Source: Bacillota bacterium
Lineage (GTDB): Bacteria > Bacillota > Sulfobacillia > Symbiobacteriales > Symbiobacteriaceae
Assembly (NCBI GenBank): GCA_028287415.1
Contig: JAQBPS010000072.1
Span: forward strand, 1 to 7,868
Length of the DNA stretch: 7,868 bases
Direction: 5' to 3'
Each line of letters begins with the position of its first letter. Position 1 is the stretch's first letter. The position numbers and the translations under genes are program-made. Shown here one piece after another: positions 1 through 6,127 of the stretch. Under the pieces are notes generated by a model that was not told the DNA's origin, did no database searches, and was given only the letters and a program-made list of their open reading frames with translations.

Positions 1-1013
1 CAGGCAGCGTCAGGGGTTAAGAGGAGGCACAGGTCGAGCCGGTCGGGGCCTGTGGGGGCGGCGCACAGACCCACCGCAAACAGCCCGGCGAGCGAGCCCG
101 CGGGGGATGGGGGATCACCGGGGGCGGGAGCCATGGCCAGCACGCTGAAAGTGAAGCCTGCCGGCGTTCGGAATACCGGGATGCGCGGCCCCACTCTGGC
201 CAGGGCGGCGGGCGCGCCGAGATCGACCTGGTAGGCCGGTTGGCCGCCGATCCAGACCGCGGTGACCGGCCAGGCGGTGGCGGCGTCCCCGCCGGGCTGC
301 ACCTGCTGGCGATCCGGAATCTCGTTGTAGGGGAGGGAGTCAAAGCTGACGACCACCGCTGTGTCAGGCGGGCAATGCTCCGCGAGCAGCATCGTGATTT
401 CACCGGCCGCTGCCCCCGGTGCCGCCCCGTACGGGCAGAGCAGGAGTGCGGGGCGTCCGGTGGGCTGCTGAGCCACCCGGTCAAGGACTGCCCGCAGGAG
501 GGCCGGCGTGACAGGCTGCCCCGCGGCGGGGCGCAGTATCAGCAGTTCAAGCGGCTCACCTGGTGCGAGCACCCAGGGGACATCCATGACCGCAAGCCGT
601 GGGCCGGACGGCAGGCGGCGCCCGCTCACCGACGCCTCGAGCAGGCACGCGAGCGCCTCGGGCGCCAGGACCCCGGCGCCCCGGATCGCGCAGTACGGCT
701 TGAGCGGGCCGGGCACTTCCGTATCGTCCAGGCAGATCGGCACCACTGAGCCGTGCTGACTCAGGGCCAGCAGGTAGTGCGGCTGCAGCAGCCGCTGGTC
801 GCCCGCGGCCGCGGCGGACCAGAAGAGGAAGATGTGGCTGTGCGCCTGCACCGCCTCCGCCCACTGCTCAAGGGTGAACTTGCCGGGCTCCAGGCCATCC
901 ACGTCCAGCCAGGCGGTGACCTTCAAGCCGGCCAGCGCGGCCCGCACCTGCAGCACCCGCGCCTGATCGGCGGGGTGGTAGAGGATCAGGCACTGGGTCG
1001 TCAAGCTGGGCAC
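1..1013 (-). CDS. Degenerate TIR-domain protein with unrecognised C-terminal region (partial, runs off the left edge)
   Basis: The reading frame is open from a GTG at 1013 to the window edge (337 codons, no stop). An in-frame TGA sits directly before the GTG, and an AGGAG lies at 1024-1028, 10 bases upstream. Residues 9 to about 112 read as a TIR fold: a strand LILYHP, then WLDVDGLEPG (35-44), IFLFWS (61-66) and VVPICLDDTEVPGPLK (90-105). These line up segment by segment with the TIR protein encoded just upstream (VPIRVDDTPMPGFLK). At the position of that protein's WxxxE motif this one reads R-L-L-Q-P-H, so W becomes L75 and the catalytic E becomes H79. NADase activity is therefore unlikely. 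Residues from about 135 to 337 form a separate region rich in alternating hydrophobic strands (for example PALLLCPYG at 188-196), which I do not recognise. A regulatory or sensing role beside the active TIR is inference. The C-terminus is outside the window. Confidence 0.75.
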   Translation of the reverse strand, partial: MPSLTTQCLILYHPADQARVLQVRAALAGLKVTAWLDVDGLEPGKFTLEQWAEAVQAHSHIFLFWSAAAAGDQRLLQPHYLLALSQHGSVVPICLDDTEVPGPLKPYCAIRGAGVLAPEALACLLEASVSGRRLPSGPRLAVMDVPWVLAPGEPLELLILRPAAGQPVTPALLRAVLDRVAQQPTGRPALLLCPYGAAPGAAAGEITMLLAEHCPPDTAVVVSFDSLPYNEIPDRQQVQPGGDAATAWPVTAVWIGGQPAYQVDLGAPAALARVGPRIPVFRTPAGFTFSVLAMAPAPGDPPSPAGSLAGLFAVGLCAAPTGPDRLDLCLLLTPDAA

Positions 1014-1029
1014 TCAGCACCAACTCCTG

Positions 1030-1458
1030 TCAGCGCTCGGTGCGGGCCTTCGCCAGCGACCGGACCAGGCGGTCTGCCAGCGCGGGCAGCGCCTGGCCGT
1101 GGGGGGTAGACGCGGTCCGGGCCGTCAGGTGGGTGAAAAGCTTGAGGAAGCCGGGCATGGGCGTATCGTCCACGCGGATCGGCACGATGCGCCGCGTGAC
1201 GCCCTCCAGGTGGCTGACGAGCGCAAGTTCCCGCTCCACGGCCACCCAGCGGGAGCTGGCGGCATGGCCCGACCAGACCAGGGCAAACATGAGCGTGTCC
1301 GCCAGGCCGCCCTCCAGGGCGGGCACAAGCCGCTGGCCGGGGTCGATCGCGTACTCGTCCAGAAAGACGTCAGTCACGCCACGCTCGGTCAGGGCCTGGT
1401 GGAGTTCCCGCACCCACGGCTTGTCCCGGCTGTTGTGCGAAAGGAAGACCTCTGACAT
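1030..1458 (-). CDS. Stand-alone TIR-domain protein, probable NADase
   Basis: This is a 142-residue protein made almost wholly of one TIR domain. It begins at once with the first strand and box-1-like motif (VFLSHNSRDK, residues 4-13). Next come FLDEYAIDPGQ (32-42), the strand LMFALVWS (56-63) and then SSRWVAVERELA (68-79), whose W71-x-x-x-E75 matches the conserved tryptophan and catalytic glutamate of NAD-cleaving bacterial and SARM1-type TIRs. The strand RIVPIRVDD follows at 90-98. No transmembrane or partner domain is visible. I chose the ATG at 1458 because the TIR fold starts there; in-frame starts at 1479 and 1581 would add 7 or 41 residues, and none of the three has a strong ribosome binding site. 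The TGA at 1030-1032 lies 16 bases before the GTG of the next TIR gene, so the two are probably cotranscribed. NAD hydrolysis and a defence role are inferred from the family. Confidence 0.85.
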   Translation of the reverse strand: MSEVFLSHNSRDKPWVRELHQALTERGVTDVFLDEYAIDPGQRLVPALEGGLADTLMFALVWSGHAASSRWVAVERELALVSHLEGVTRRIVPIRVDDTPMPGFLKLFTHLTARTASTPHGQALPALADRLVRSLAKARTER

Positions 1459-1482
1459 TTCACGCACATCCCTATACATGTA

Positions 1483-1511
1483 TTGCCATTCTCTACCAAT
1501 TATGATAGCAT
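1483..1511 (+). promoter_or_regulatory. Candidate sigma-A promoter for the DUF4179-like gene
   Basis: TTGCCA at 1483-1488 and TAGCAT at 1506-1511 are separated by 17 bases, in an A+T-rich island between two divergent genes. The -35 matches consensus at 5 of 6 positions and the -10 at 4 of 6. Transcription would begin near 1518, about 48 bases before the start codon. A TATGAT at 1501-1506 is a better -10 but is only 12 bases from the -35. The same island must also hold the minus-strand TIR promoter, for which I see no convincing pair. Confidence 0.4.
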
Positions 1512-1565
1512 ATTTCCTGGTGGCGCGTACAGGGGACAATGGTGAAACGTGAGGAGGAGTGTACG

Positions 1566-2732
1566 ATGAGCGGAGGATCACAGGCGCCGGCCAAGGCGAC
1601 GAACAAACCCCGCCGCTGGTTTCGGTGGGCTGCCGGGCTCATAGCCGCAGCATCCTTGGCGCTGGGCGCCCTAGCCATTCGGCCGTCCTGGGCGAGTGCT
1701 GCCGCCGGGTGGCCCCTGATTGGCCCGCTTGTCACCGAACGCATTCTCAAGGATGCCGGGCTAAAGTGGGCCTATGACATCGGCCTGATGCAGCAGTCGT
1801 TGGCCGAAGCGAAGGATGGTGATACGACCGTCCGCATCCTTGGTGTCATTGCCAATTCTCGGCAGACCACCGTCCTCTATCAGGTGAGCGGGCTCCCCGC
1901 CTCGGCTGGTATCCAGCCGCATGCATATGTTGGCGAGCCCGGTGAGGAGAATTGGATCCATTGGGCCGGGCCGTCGGTGAAAACGGCGGACGGATTCGTC
2001 GCCACCTCATCGGCGATACCGACGAACGCCGATGCGAAACGCAATGTGATTACGGTCCAGTTCGGCGATAGAACGGTAGTGCTGGCGGTGCACGCCTCAC
2101 CCGTCGACTCGGACAAGTTTTACCGTGAGGTGGCGGTTAACCGCAGCCAGGAGATTGATGGTGTGAACATCGTCATGGAGTCAGTCACCTATACCCCAGC
2201 TGAGACGGTGATTCGCTACCGCGACGAGGCACCTTCATTCTCAGGGCCAGTTGGGCGTGATGACTTTGGTGACCCGCGATACATTGAGAGCGCCGGTATG
2301 CGATACCAGGAGACTGGCGGCGGCGGCTACGGGCTTAAGATCGCCGCGTATGCTCCGGTCGAGGGGCCGATTACGTTCGTCGTTCCCAGGAGGATCAAGG
2401 GGGTACCGGTCGATTTGTCGTGGCCCCTACGCGCAGGCGCCCGCCAGCAGGTCCGAAACATTAGCATCGCATTGACCGGCGCCAGGCAAACGGACAAGGG
2501 CTTCGAGGTCACGTGGGAGAGCGGTGTCGACAAGCAGTTCGTCGGGATCTCTGACTTCGAACTGGTCGATGGAACCGGGCAAGTATACAAGAATCTTGAG
2601 GGAAGTGGGTCCGGCGGCCTCCAGCCGAGCATCACCTCCCGATTGCCGGCAGGTGTAACGCCCGTGGTGGTGCGGGCGAAGCAAATCGGCCTCCGAGTCA
2701 CCGGCCCCTGGCGCTTCGAGCTCCCCCGATAG
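1566..2732 (+). CDS. Membrane-anchored DUF4179-like extracytoplasmic protein
   Basis: This is a 388-residue protein with a short basic N-terminus (KPRRWFRW, 14-21), one hydrophobic helix (about 21-38) and a large domain predicted to lie outside the cell. The stretch WPLIGPLVTERILKDAG (49-65) followed by KWAYDIGLMQQS resembles the segment after the membrane helix in DUF4179 proteins of Firmicutes. The later VAVNRSQEIDGVNIVMESV resembles the second beta domain (DUF5643-type) that often follows. In many relatives DUF4179 sits behind a cytoplasmic anti-sigma domain encoded beside an ECF sigma factor. Here the cytoplasmic part is only about 20 residues and no sigma gene is in the window, so an anti-sigma role is not supported. 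The start at 1566 is chosen because GAGGAGGAG at 1551-1559 is 6 bases upstream; a start at 1539 would put that site inside the gene. Family assignment is by eye; function is unknown. Confidence 0.75.
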   Translation: MSGGSQAPAKATNKPRRWFRWAAGLIAAASLALGALAIRPSWASAAAGWPLIGPLVTERILKDAGLKWAYDIGLMQQSLAEAKDGDTTVRILGVIANSRQTTVLYQVSGLPASAGIQPHAYVGEPGEENWIHWAGPSVKTADGFVATSSAIPTNADAKRNVITVQFGDRTVVLAVHASPVDSDKFYREVAVNRSQEIDGVNIVMESVTYTPAETVIRYRDEAPSFSGPVGRDDFGDPRYIESAGMRYQETGGGGYGLKIAAYAPVEGPITFVVPRRIKGVPVDLSWPLRAGARQQVRNISIALTGARQTDKGFEVTWESGVDKQFVGISDFELVDGTGQVYKNLEGSGSGGLQPSITSRLPAGVTPVVVRAKQIGLRVTGPWRFELPR

Positions 2733-2742
2733 CGATCGTACC

Positions 2743-2769
2743 AAGGCCGGGCCGCCAATGCCCGGCCTT
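2743..2769 (+). terminator. Hairpin terminator after the DUF4179-like gene
   Basis: AAGGCCGGGC (2743-2752) pairs perfectly with GCCCGGCCTT (2760-2769) around a 7-base loop, starting 11 bases after the TAG stop. Only a short T run follows, so termination may be weak or bidirectional. The stem separates this gene from dgk. Confidence 0.55.
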
Positions 2770-2792
2770 TGGCATGCCGTAAACAGTCCACT

Positions 2793-2830
2793 GCAGGAAA
2801 CTTTTGTTTGCTCTGAGGCAGGAGTTTTCG
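2793..2830. repeat. Degenerate short direct repeat GCAGGA...TTTT
   Basis: GCAGGA followed closely by TTTT occurs at 2793-2805 and again at 2818-2828, a 25-base period, in the non-coding leader of dgk. The copies differ in the bases between the two blocks. It may be part of a dispersed intergenic element or chance similarity; two copies alone cannot decide. Confidence 0.25.
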
Positions 2831-2909
2831 CCTTCAGTCGCGTATTTTACCAAGCGACCCCTAGATCTATGGGCAGGTTCCAAGCGTTCACCCCTACATA
2901 TGGGGCACT

Positions 2910-2927
2910 CGTCTGTGAAATCAGACG
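2910..2927 (+). other. Small hairpin in the dgk leader
   Basis: CGTCTG and CAGACG form a perfect 6-bp stem with loop TGAAAT, ending 8 bases before the dgk ribosome binding site (AGGAGG at 2936-2941). A second weak stem, CCCC/GGGG, lies just upstream at 2891-2905. The rest of the 217-base gap between the DUF4179-like gene and dgk shows no gene, and I could not find a convincing -35/-10 pair in it, although dgk should have a promoter there. A regulatory role for the stems is not shown. Confidence 0.35.
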
Positions 2928-2949
2928 CTGACTCGAGGAGGCTTTTCCC

Positions 2950-3579
2950 GTGTTTATCACCATCGAGGGCGTTATCGGCGTAGGCAAAACAACGGTCACC
3001 CGGCTGTTGACAGAAGCCCTGCACGGCGAAACCCTCTTCGAGATTGTCGAGGAAAACCCGTTCCTCAAGGACTTCTACACCGACCGGGACGCCTGGGCGC
3101 TCCAAACCGAGACCTTTTTCTTGCTCAACCGCGTCAAGCAACTGGAGGATACCGCTAAAAGACTCAACGCGGGTTCCACCGTTGTCGCCGACTACAACGT
3201 CGTCAAGAACCGGATCTTCGCGGGGCTCACACTGACCGGCAGCAAGCGCGACAAGTACACCCAGCTGTTCGCCATCCTGACCGGTGATTTGCCCCGGGCG
3301 GACCTGGTGGTCTACCTCAAGGCGGAGCACACCACGGTCATGGACCGGATCCGGCGACGTGACCGGACGTTTGAACGGAACATGGACCCCGAGTATATTC
3401 GCCGCCTCGCCGTGGAGTACGGGCGCTATTTTGCTGAGCCGGAACTGCACTTCGGCGCCACCAGGATCCTCGAAGTGGACACCACCCACACCGATCTCAT
3501 CAACGATGCTGTGGACAGGCAGGCGTTTATCGAGCGGGTGCGCCACGAAGTGAATCTCGTCTGCGCCCGCACTGCGTGA
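2950..3579 (+). CDS. dgk: Deoxyguanosine/deoxyadenosine kinase (deoxynucleoside kinase family)
   Basis: This 209-residue cytoplasmic kinase phosphorylates a purine deoxynucleoside with ATP in the salvage pathway. Visible motifs are the P-loop GVIGVGKTT (7-15), the Glu-containing FEIVEENPFL (30-39, E31 as likely catalytic base), VADYNVVKNRIFA (79-91, in place of the DRS motif of Dck) and an Arg-rich LID, RIRRRDR (133-139). ADYxxxKNxIFA and LTGDLPRADLVVYLKA closely resemble Bacillus subtilis Dgk, which is the basis for the symbol. The length is usual for the family. The start is GTG at 2950, with AGGAGG at 2936-2941 at 8 bases spacing. dck follows after 20 bases, the same pairing seen in B. subtilis. 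The exact preference (dG or dA) cannot be told from sequence alone. Confidence 0.9.
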   Translation: MFITIEGVIGVGKTTVTRLLTEALHGETLFEIVEENPFLKDFYTDRDAWALQTETFFLLNRVKQLEDTAKRLNAGSTVVADYNVVKNRIFAGLTLTGSKRDKYTQLFAILTGDLPRADLVVYLKAEHTTVMDRIRRRDRTFERNMDPEYIRRLAVEYGRYFAEPELHFGATRILEVDTTHTDLINDAVDRQAFIERVRHEVNLVCARTA

Positions 3580-3599
3580 GCCATCGAAGGAGGAGCCGT

Positions 3600-4277
3600 A
3601 TGTTCCGCATGACCAACGCCCACCTGCGCCCGGAGCCTCGCGGCTACCAGTTCGTCACGGTGATCGGGAACGTTGGGGCCGGTAAGTCCACCCTGACGCG
3701 GGCCCTTACCGAGGTGCTCGGGTACGACGCCAGCTTTGAGCGGGTCGACAACAACCCGTACCTGAGCGATTTTTACCAGGACCAGAAGGCCTGGGGCTTT
3801 CACCTGCAGATTTACTTCCTCGGGCAGCGCTACAAGGACATCACCAAGATTCAGGACGCGGGCCGGAACCACATGCAGGACCGCTCGATTTATGAAGATG
3901 TCGAGATTTTCGCCCGGTCGCTCCATGACAGCGGCAAGATGACCGACAGAGATTACCAGACCTATCACGATCTGTTCCAGCACATGGTCGGGCAGCTGAT
4001 CAAGCCGGATCTGGCCATTTACCTGACGGGCAGCCTCGATACGATCCTGCGCCGGATCGCCCTGCGCGGACGCGAGTCCGAGAAAGCTGTGCCCACGGCC
4101 TACTGGGCGCAGCTGCACGAGCGCTATGAGCAGTTCATTACCGGATATGACCACTCGCCGGTTCTGTGGGTTGATATTGACCGGTTCGACATTTACAAGC
4201 ATCCTGAGCACCTCGGGCAGCTCACCGGCGAGATCCGCCGGTTCCTCGGCCACCGTGAGTCCCTGGTTGCCGGGTAG
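3600..4277 (+). CDS. dck: Deoxycytidine/deoxyadenosine kinase (deoxynucleoside kinase family)
   Basis: This is a 225-residue cytoplasmic kinase of the deoxynucleoside salvage pathway. It shows the P-loop GNVGAGKST (23-31), FERVDNNPYL (46-55, E47 as likely catalytic base), FHLQIYFLGQRYK (67-79, substrate pocket), QDRSIYED (93-100, the DRS motif) and the LID RRIALRGRE (151-159). FHLQIYFL and QDRSIYED are near-identical to B. subtilis Dck, and length and order agree. The ATG at 3600 is preferred because AAGGAGGA at 3587-3594 is 5 bases upstream. A GTG at 3576 overlapping the dgk stop is in frame but has no binding site. A second ATG at 3609 is possible. It is paralogous to dgk next door, and together the two would cover purine and pyrimidine deoxynucleosides. 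Expression is probably from the same transcript as dgk. Confidence 0.92.
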   Translation: MFRMTNAHLRPEPRGYQFVTVIGNVGAGKSTLTRALTEVLGYDASFERVDNNPYLSDFYQDQKAWGFHLQIYFLGQRYKDITKIQDAGRNHMQDRSIYEDVEIFARSLHDSGKMTDRDYQTYHDLFQHMVGQLIKPDLAIYLTGSLDTILRRIALRGRESEKAVPTAYWAQLHERYEQFITGYDHSPVLWVDIDRFDIYKHPEHLGQLTGEIRRFLGHRESLVAG

Positions 4278-4288
4278 CATAACATTCT

Positions 4289-4312
4289 GGCGCGTGCCGA
4301 TCGGCAGGCGCC
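4289..4312 (+). terminator. Hairpin after dck, possible weak terminator or attenuator
   Basis: GGCGC (4289-4293) pairs with GCGCC (4308-4312). After a single G/G mismatch TGCC pairs with GGCA around loop GATC. TTT follows. The stem lies 11 bases after the dck stop and 10 bases before the ribosome binding site of the next gene. The short T run makes full termination doubtful, so partial read-through into the membrane-protein group is plausible. Confidence 0.45.
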
Positions 4313-4338
4313 TTTGCATCTGAAGGAGGTGGGTTCCC

Positions 4339-4938
4339 ATGCAGCTCAAGCTGCTGGTTGAGACAGCCATACTGCTGGCGGTCTCGCAGTTCGTTCTGGG
4401 AGTGGCCGGGTACCTGCTGAAAGGCATTTCCTGGGCGGCCCTGCCCGTTGTGTTCTTCCTCGGCTGGATGATCGTCCGGACCGCCCGGATTTTCCGGGAG
4501 GAGATGGGCCGTGCGATGCGGCGCGGGGTCTCCATGACCCCGTGGGTCACCGCCCTGGTGGTGGCGGTGCTGTGGCAGCTCCCCGCCCTCGCTTGTGTGC
4601 CCGCCTGGGCCCCGGCCCCTGCAATCCGCCTGTGGCAGGGCGCCCTGCTGCCGATTCCCGGCACGCTGGAACTTCTGGGTAGCCATTGGCTTCAGGTGGA
4701 GCCGCTGCTGTGGCTGATGATCCCGGTGGAGATCGCCCTGTTTGTCTGGGCGGCCGCGCGTAATGTGATGCCGGTCCGGCGGTTCGTGCCTCAGAGCGGC
4801 GTAGCGCTGTCTGCCGCCGGCGCCCGCGGCGGCAGCGGCGAATGGGTCCCCGCCCGGCGTCGCAAGGACATCAGACGCCGCCAGTCCGCAGCGGACCTGG
4901 AAGAGCAGCCGGAGGCCGAGCCGGACACAAAGGAGTAA
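4339..4938 (+). CDS. Four-helix membrane protein with charged C-terminal tail (first of the envelope trio)
   Basis: This is a 199-residue protein that I do not recognise as a named family. Hydrophobic segments lie at about 5-27, 31-48, 68-87 and 122-140, with a basic loop between the second and third (RIFREEMGRAMRRG, 50-63). A polar tail from 141 to 199 is rich in Arg, then Glu. By the positive-inside rule the basic loop and tail are probably cytoplasmic. QFVLG (17-21) and WQLP (79-82) recur at the same places in the membrane protein two genes downstream, which suggests a common ancestor. The start is ATG 4339, with AAGGAGGT at 4323-4330 at 8 bases spacing. The stop at 4936-4938 follows directly on the ribosome binding site of the peptidase gene, so translation is likely coupled. 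A partnership with that peptidase is inferred from context only. Confidence 0.7.
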   Translation: MQLKLLVETAILLAVSQFVLGVAGYLLKGISWAALPVVFFLGWMIVRTARIFREEMGRAMRRGVSMTPWVTALVVAVLWQLPALACVPAWAPAPAIRLWQGALLPIPGTLELLGSHWLQVEPLLWLMIPVEIALFVWAAARNVMPVRRFVPQSGVALSAAGARGGSGEWVPARRRKDIRRRQSAADLEEQPEAEPDTKE

Positions 4939-4941
4939 CCC

Positions 4942-5547
4942 ATGGCGCTTATTCAACGATGGCTGAGGTGGGCATCCCTGCTCCTGGGGCTGCTGCTGCT
5001 CTGGAATGCGGTCACCATGACCCCGGCCACCGCTGCATTGTGGCGCCTGATGTTTACCCGCCTGCGCCAGGAGGGCGCCTTCGGCGTCGGTCTCTGGGAC
5101 GGCAACGCCAACGTGTTCGATTTCGGCCAGCTGGAGCCGGGCGATATCGTCCTGGGCGGCAACACCGGCTCATCCTGGGGCAACTGGACCCACGCCGCAC
5201 TCTTCCTGGGCAACGGCGAGGTGATGGAGACATTCCTCCAGACCGGCGCCACGCCCGAGCCGGTCAGTCGCTACAACAATTACTACAGCCATGCCGCAGC
5301 GCTCACGGTCAAGCTCCCGAAGGCGGTCAAGGAGCAGGCGGTCGCCGAGGCCCGCAGGCTGGTCGGCAAGCCCTTTTATCTCCTGGCCCCCCGGAACTCG
5401 ACCACGCTCTTTTACTGCTCCAAGGTGGTCTGGTATGCCTACAAGCGGGCCGGCGTGGACATTGAGCCGGACCATGCCTATTGGATCATCCCGGACCGGA
5501 TCACGCAGGGCGAGTGGGTCGAGCCGATCCAGCCAAGCCGGAGGTGA
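4942..5547 (+). CDS. Permuted NlpC/P60-like (YiiX/DUF830-type) cysteine peptidase or amidase, exported or membrane-anchored
   Basis: This 201-residue protein has an N-terminal hydrophobic segment (about 10-32, ending TPATAALW), which is a signal peptide or membrane anchor. The body shows LEPGDIVLGG (64-73), NWTHAALFLGNGEVMET (81-97, with likely catalytic H84 and E96) and FYCSKVVWYAYKRAGVDIE (157 onward, with likely nucleophile C159). Having His before Cys is the order of circularly permuted NlpC/P60 enzymes such as YiiX/YycO. Relatives cleave amide bonds in peptidoglycan or other acylated substrates, but the substrate here cannot be read off. AAAGGAG at 4929-4935 precedes ATG 4942 and abuts the stop of the upstream gene. 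The TGA at 5545-5547 lies inside the binding site of the next gene. It is the only evident enzyme of the three-gene group. Confidence 0.82.
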   Translation: MALIQRWLRWASLLLGLLLLWNAVTMTPATAALWRLMFTRLRQEGAFGVGLWDGNANVFDFGQLEPGDIVLGGNTGSSWGNWTHAALFLGNGEVMETFLQTGATPEPVSRYNNYYSHAAALTVKLPKAVKEQAVAEARRLVGKPFYLLAPRNSTTLFYCSKVVWYAYKRAGVDIEPDHAYWIIPDRITQGEWVEPIQPSRR

Positions 5548-5551
5548 GCGC

Positions 5552-6031
5552 ATGTTACGCCAGACACTGCGCCTGATCGGAACGCTCCTTGGCCTCCAGT
5601 TCGTCCTGGGCGGCGTCGCCTTTTTCCTCGCCGACTACCGGTGGATCGCCGCCGTCGTGGGGCTCGCCTTCCTGGTGCTCGTCGCCGTCACCGGCTGGAG
5701 CTTCGCCGGGGAGGTGGACCAAAGCCGCTGGCGCACCACACTGATGGTGCTGCTGGCGGGCTTGATCTGGCAACTGCCCGGGCTTCAGGGCACGTTCCGG
5801 TACCTCAGCGACACGGCAGGCTGGACGGCGTACGACGGCATCACAGATCTTCAGGATTTCCTCATGGAGAGCTGGCACACGGTCGCCCTGCCGCTCCTCT
5901 CGGCCATTCCGCCGGGCGTGGTGGGCGGATACTACGCGCGGTACTACATTGCTCTGGTGTGGCTCTCACCCTGCTTGATTATCGTGCTGATCGCTGCTGC
6001 ACTGCTCCGACCACTGCGCTCTGCCCGCTGA
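5552..6031 (+). CDS. Four-helix membrane protein, paralogue-like partner of the 4339 gene
   Basis: This is a 159-residue, strongly hydrophobic protein of no recognised family. Segments at about 7-27, 31-49, 62-76 and 131-152 are likely membrane helices. It shares with the protein encoded at 4339-4938 the motif QFVLG in helix 1 (16-20), WQLP at the end of helix 3 (73-76), similar helix spacing and a long third-to-fourth loop. It differs in lacking the charged C-terminal tail. The start is ATG 5552: GGAGGTGAG at 5540-5548 overlaps the peptidase stop, leaving only 4 bases between the genes. The frame is open much further upstream, but those starts lie inside the peptidase gene and have no binding site. 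The TGA at 6029-6031 sits in the loop of the terminator hairpin. Confidence 0.75.
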   Translation: MLRQTLRLIGTLLGLQFVLGGVAFFLADYRWIAAVVGLAFLVLVAVTGWSFAGEVDQSRWRTTLMVLLAGLIWQLPGLQGTFRYLSDTAGWTAYDGITDLQDFLMESWHTVALPLLSAIPPGVVGGYYARYYIALVWLSPCLIIVLIAAALLRPLRSAR

Positions 6032-6047
6032 CGGCAGGGCGTTTTTT
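6017..6047 (+). terminator. Strong intrinsic terminator
   Basis: CGCTCTGCC (6017-6025) pairs with GGCAGGGCG (6033-6041), with one U-G wobble and a 7-base loop. Six T residues follow at 6042-6047. The hairpin overlaps the stop codon of the last envelope-group gene and closes that transcript. Confidence 0.9.
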
Positions 6048-6102
6048 GCTGCCATCAAGGACGTGGCCGCTCATGCAATAATCTATGGGCGAAAAGGCGA
6101 TT

Positions 6103-6111
6103 TGGTAATAT
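6103..6111 (+). promoter_or_regulatory. Candidate extended -10 promoter element
   Basis: TGGTAATAT fits an extended -10 (TGn followed by TAATAT, 5 of 6 to consensus), placed after a strong terminator and before a gene. No good -35 is seen 17 bases upstream. Transcription would start near 6118, which would exclude the GGAG at 6114-6117 from the mRNA and so favour a start later than 6128 for the next gene. Confidence 0.3.
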
Positions 6112-6127
6112 CTGGAGAACAATCCTT

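Noticed and set aside
17..484. Minus-strand open frame of 155 codons
   Set aside because: It is a shifted frame inside the partial TIR gene, low in complexity and rich in Pro, Ser and Arg; the frame starting at 1013 stays open throughout and gives a sensible protein.
1539..1565. Start of the DUF4179-like gene at ATG 1539
   Set aside because: The strong GAGGAGGAG at 1551-1559 would be coding; it is ideally spaced for the ATG at 1566.
1459..1581. N-terminal extension of the stand-alone TIR from an ATG at 1581
   Set aside because: It would cover the A+T-rich divergent promoter region, and the TIR fold already begins at the ATG at 1458.
2698..3546. Minus-strand open frame of 282 codons antisense to dgk
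   Set aside because: It overlaps dgk, which has clear kinase motifs, and also crosses the terminator and leader; it is a shadow frame.
3576..3599. GTG start for dck overlapping the dgk stop
   Set aside because: It has no ribosome binding site, and the added residues do not resemble Dck; AAGGAGGA serves the ATG at 3600.
3426..4664. Minus-strand open frame of 412 codons antisense to dgk, dck and the next gene
   Set aside because: It lies opposite three well-supported plus-strand genes in GC-rich DNA, where antisense frames stay open by chance; its product has no recognisable domain.
5291..5551. Upstream extension of the last membrane-protein frame into the peptidase gene
   Set aside because: The extension is Arg/Ser-rich out-of-frame translation of the peptidase gene; GGAGGTGAG marks ATG 5552.
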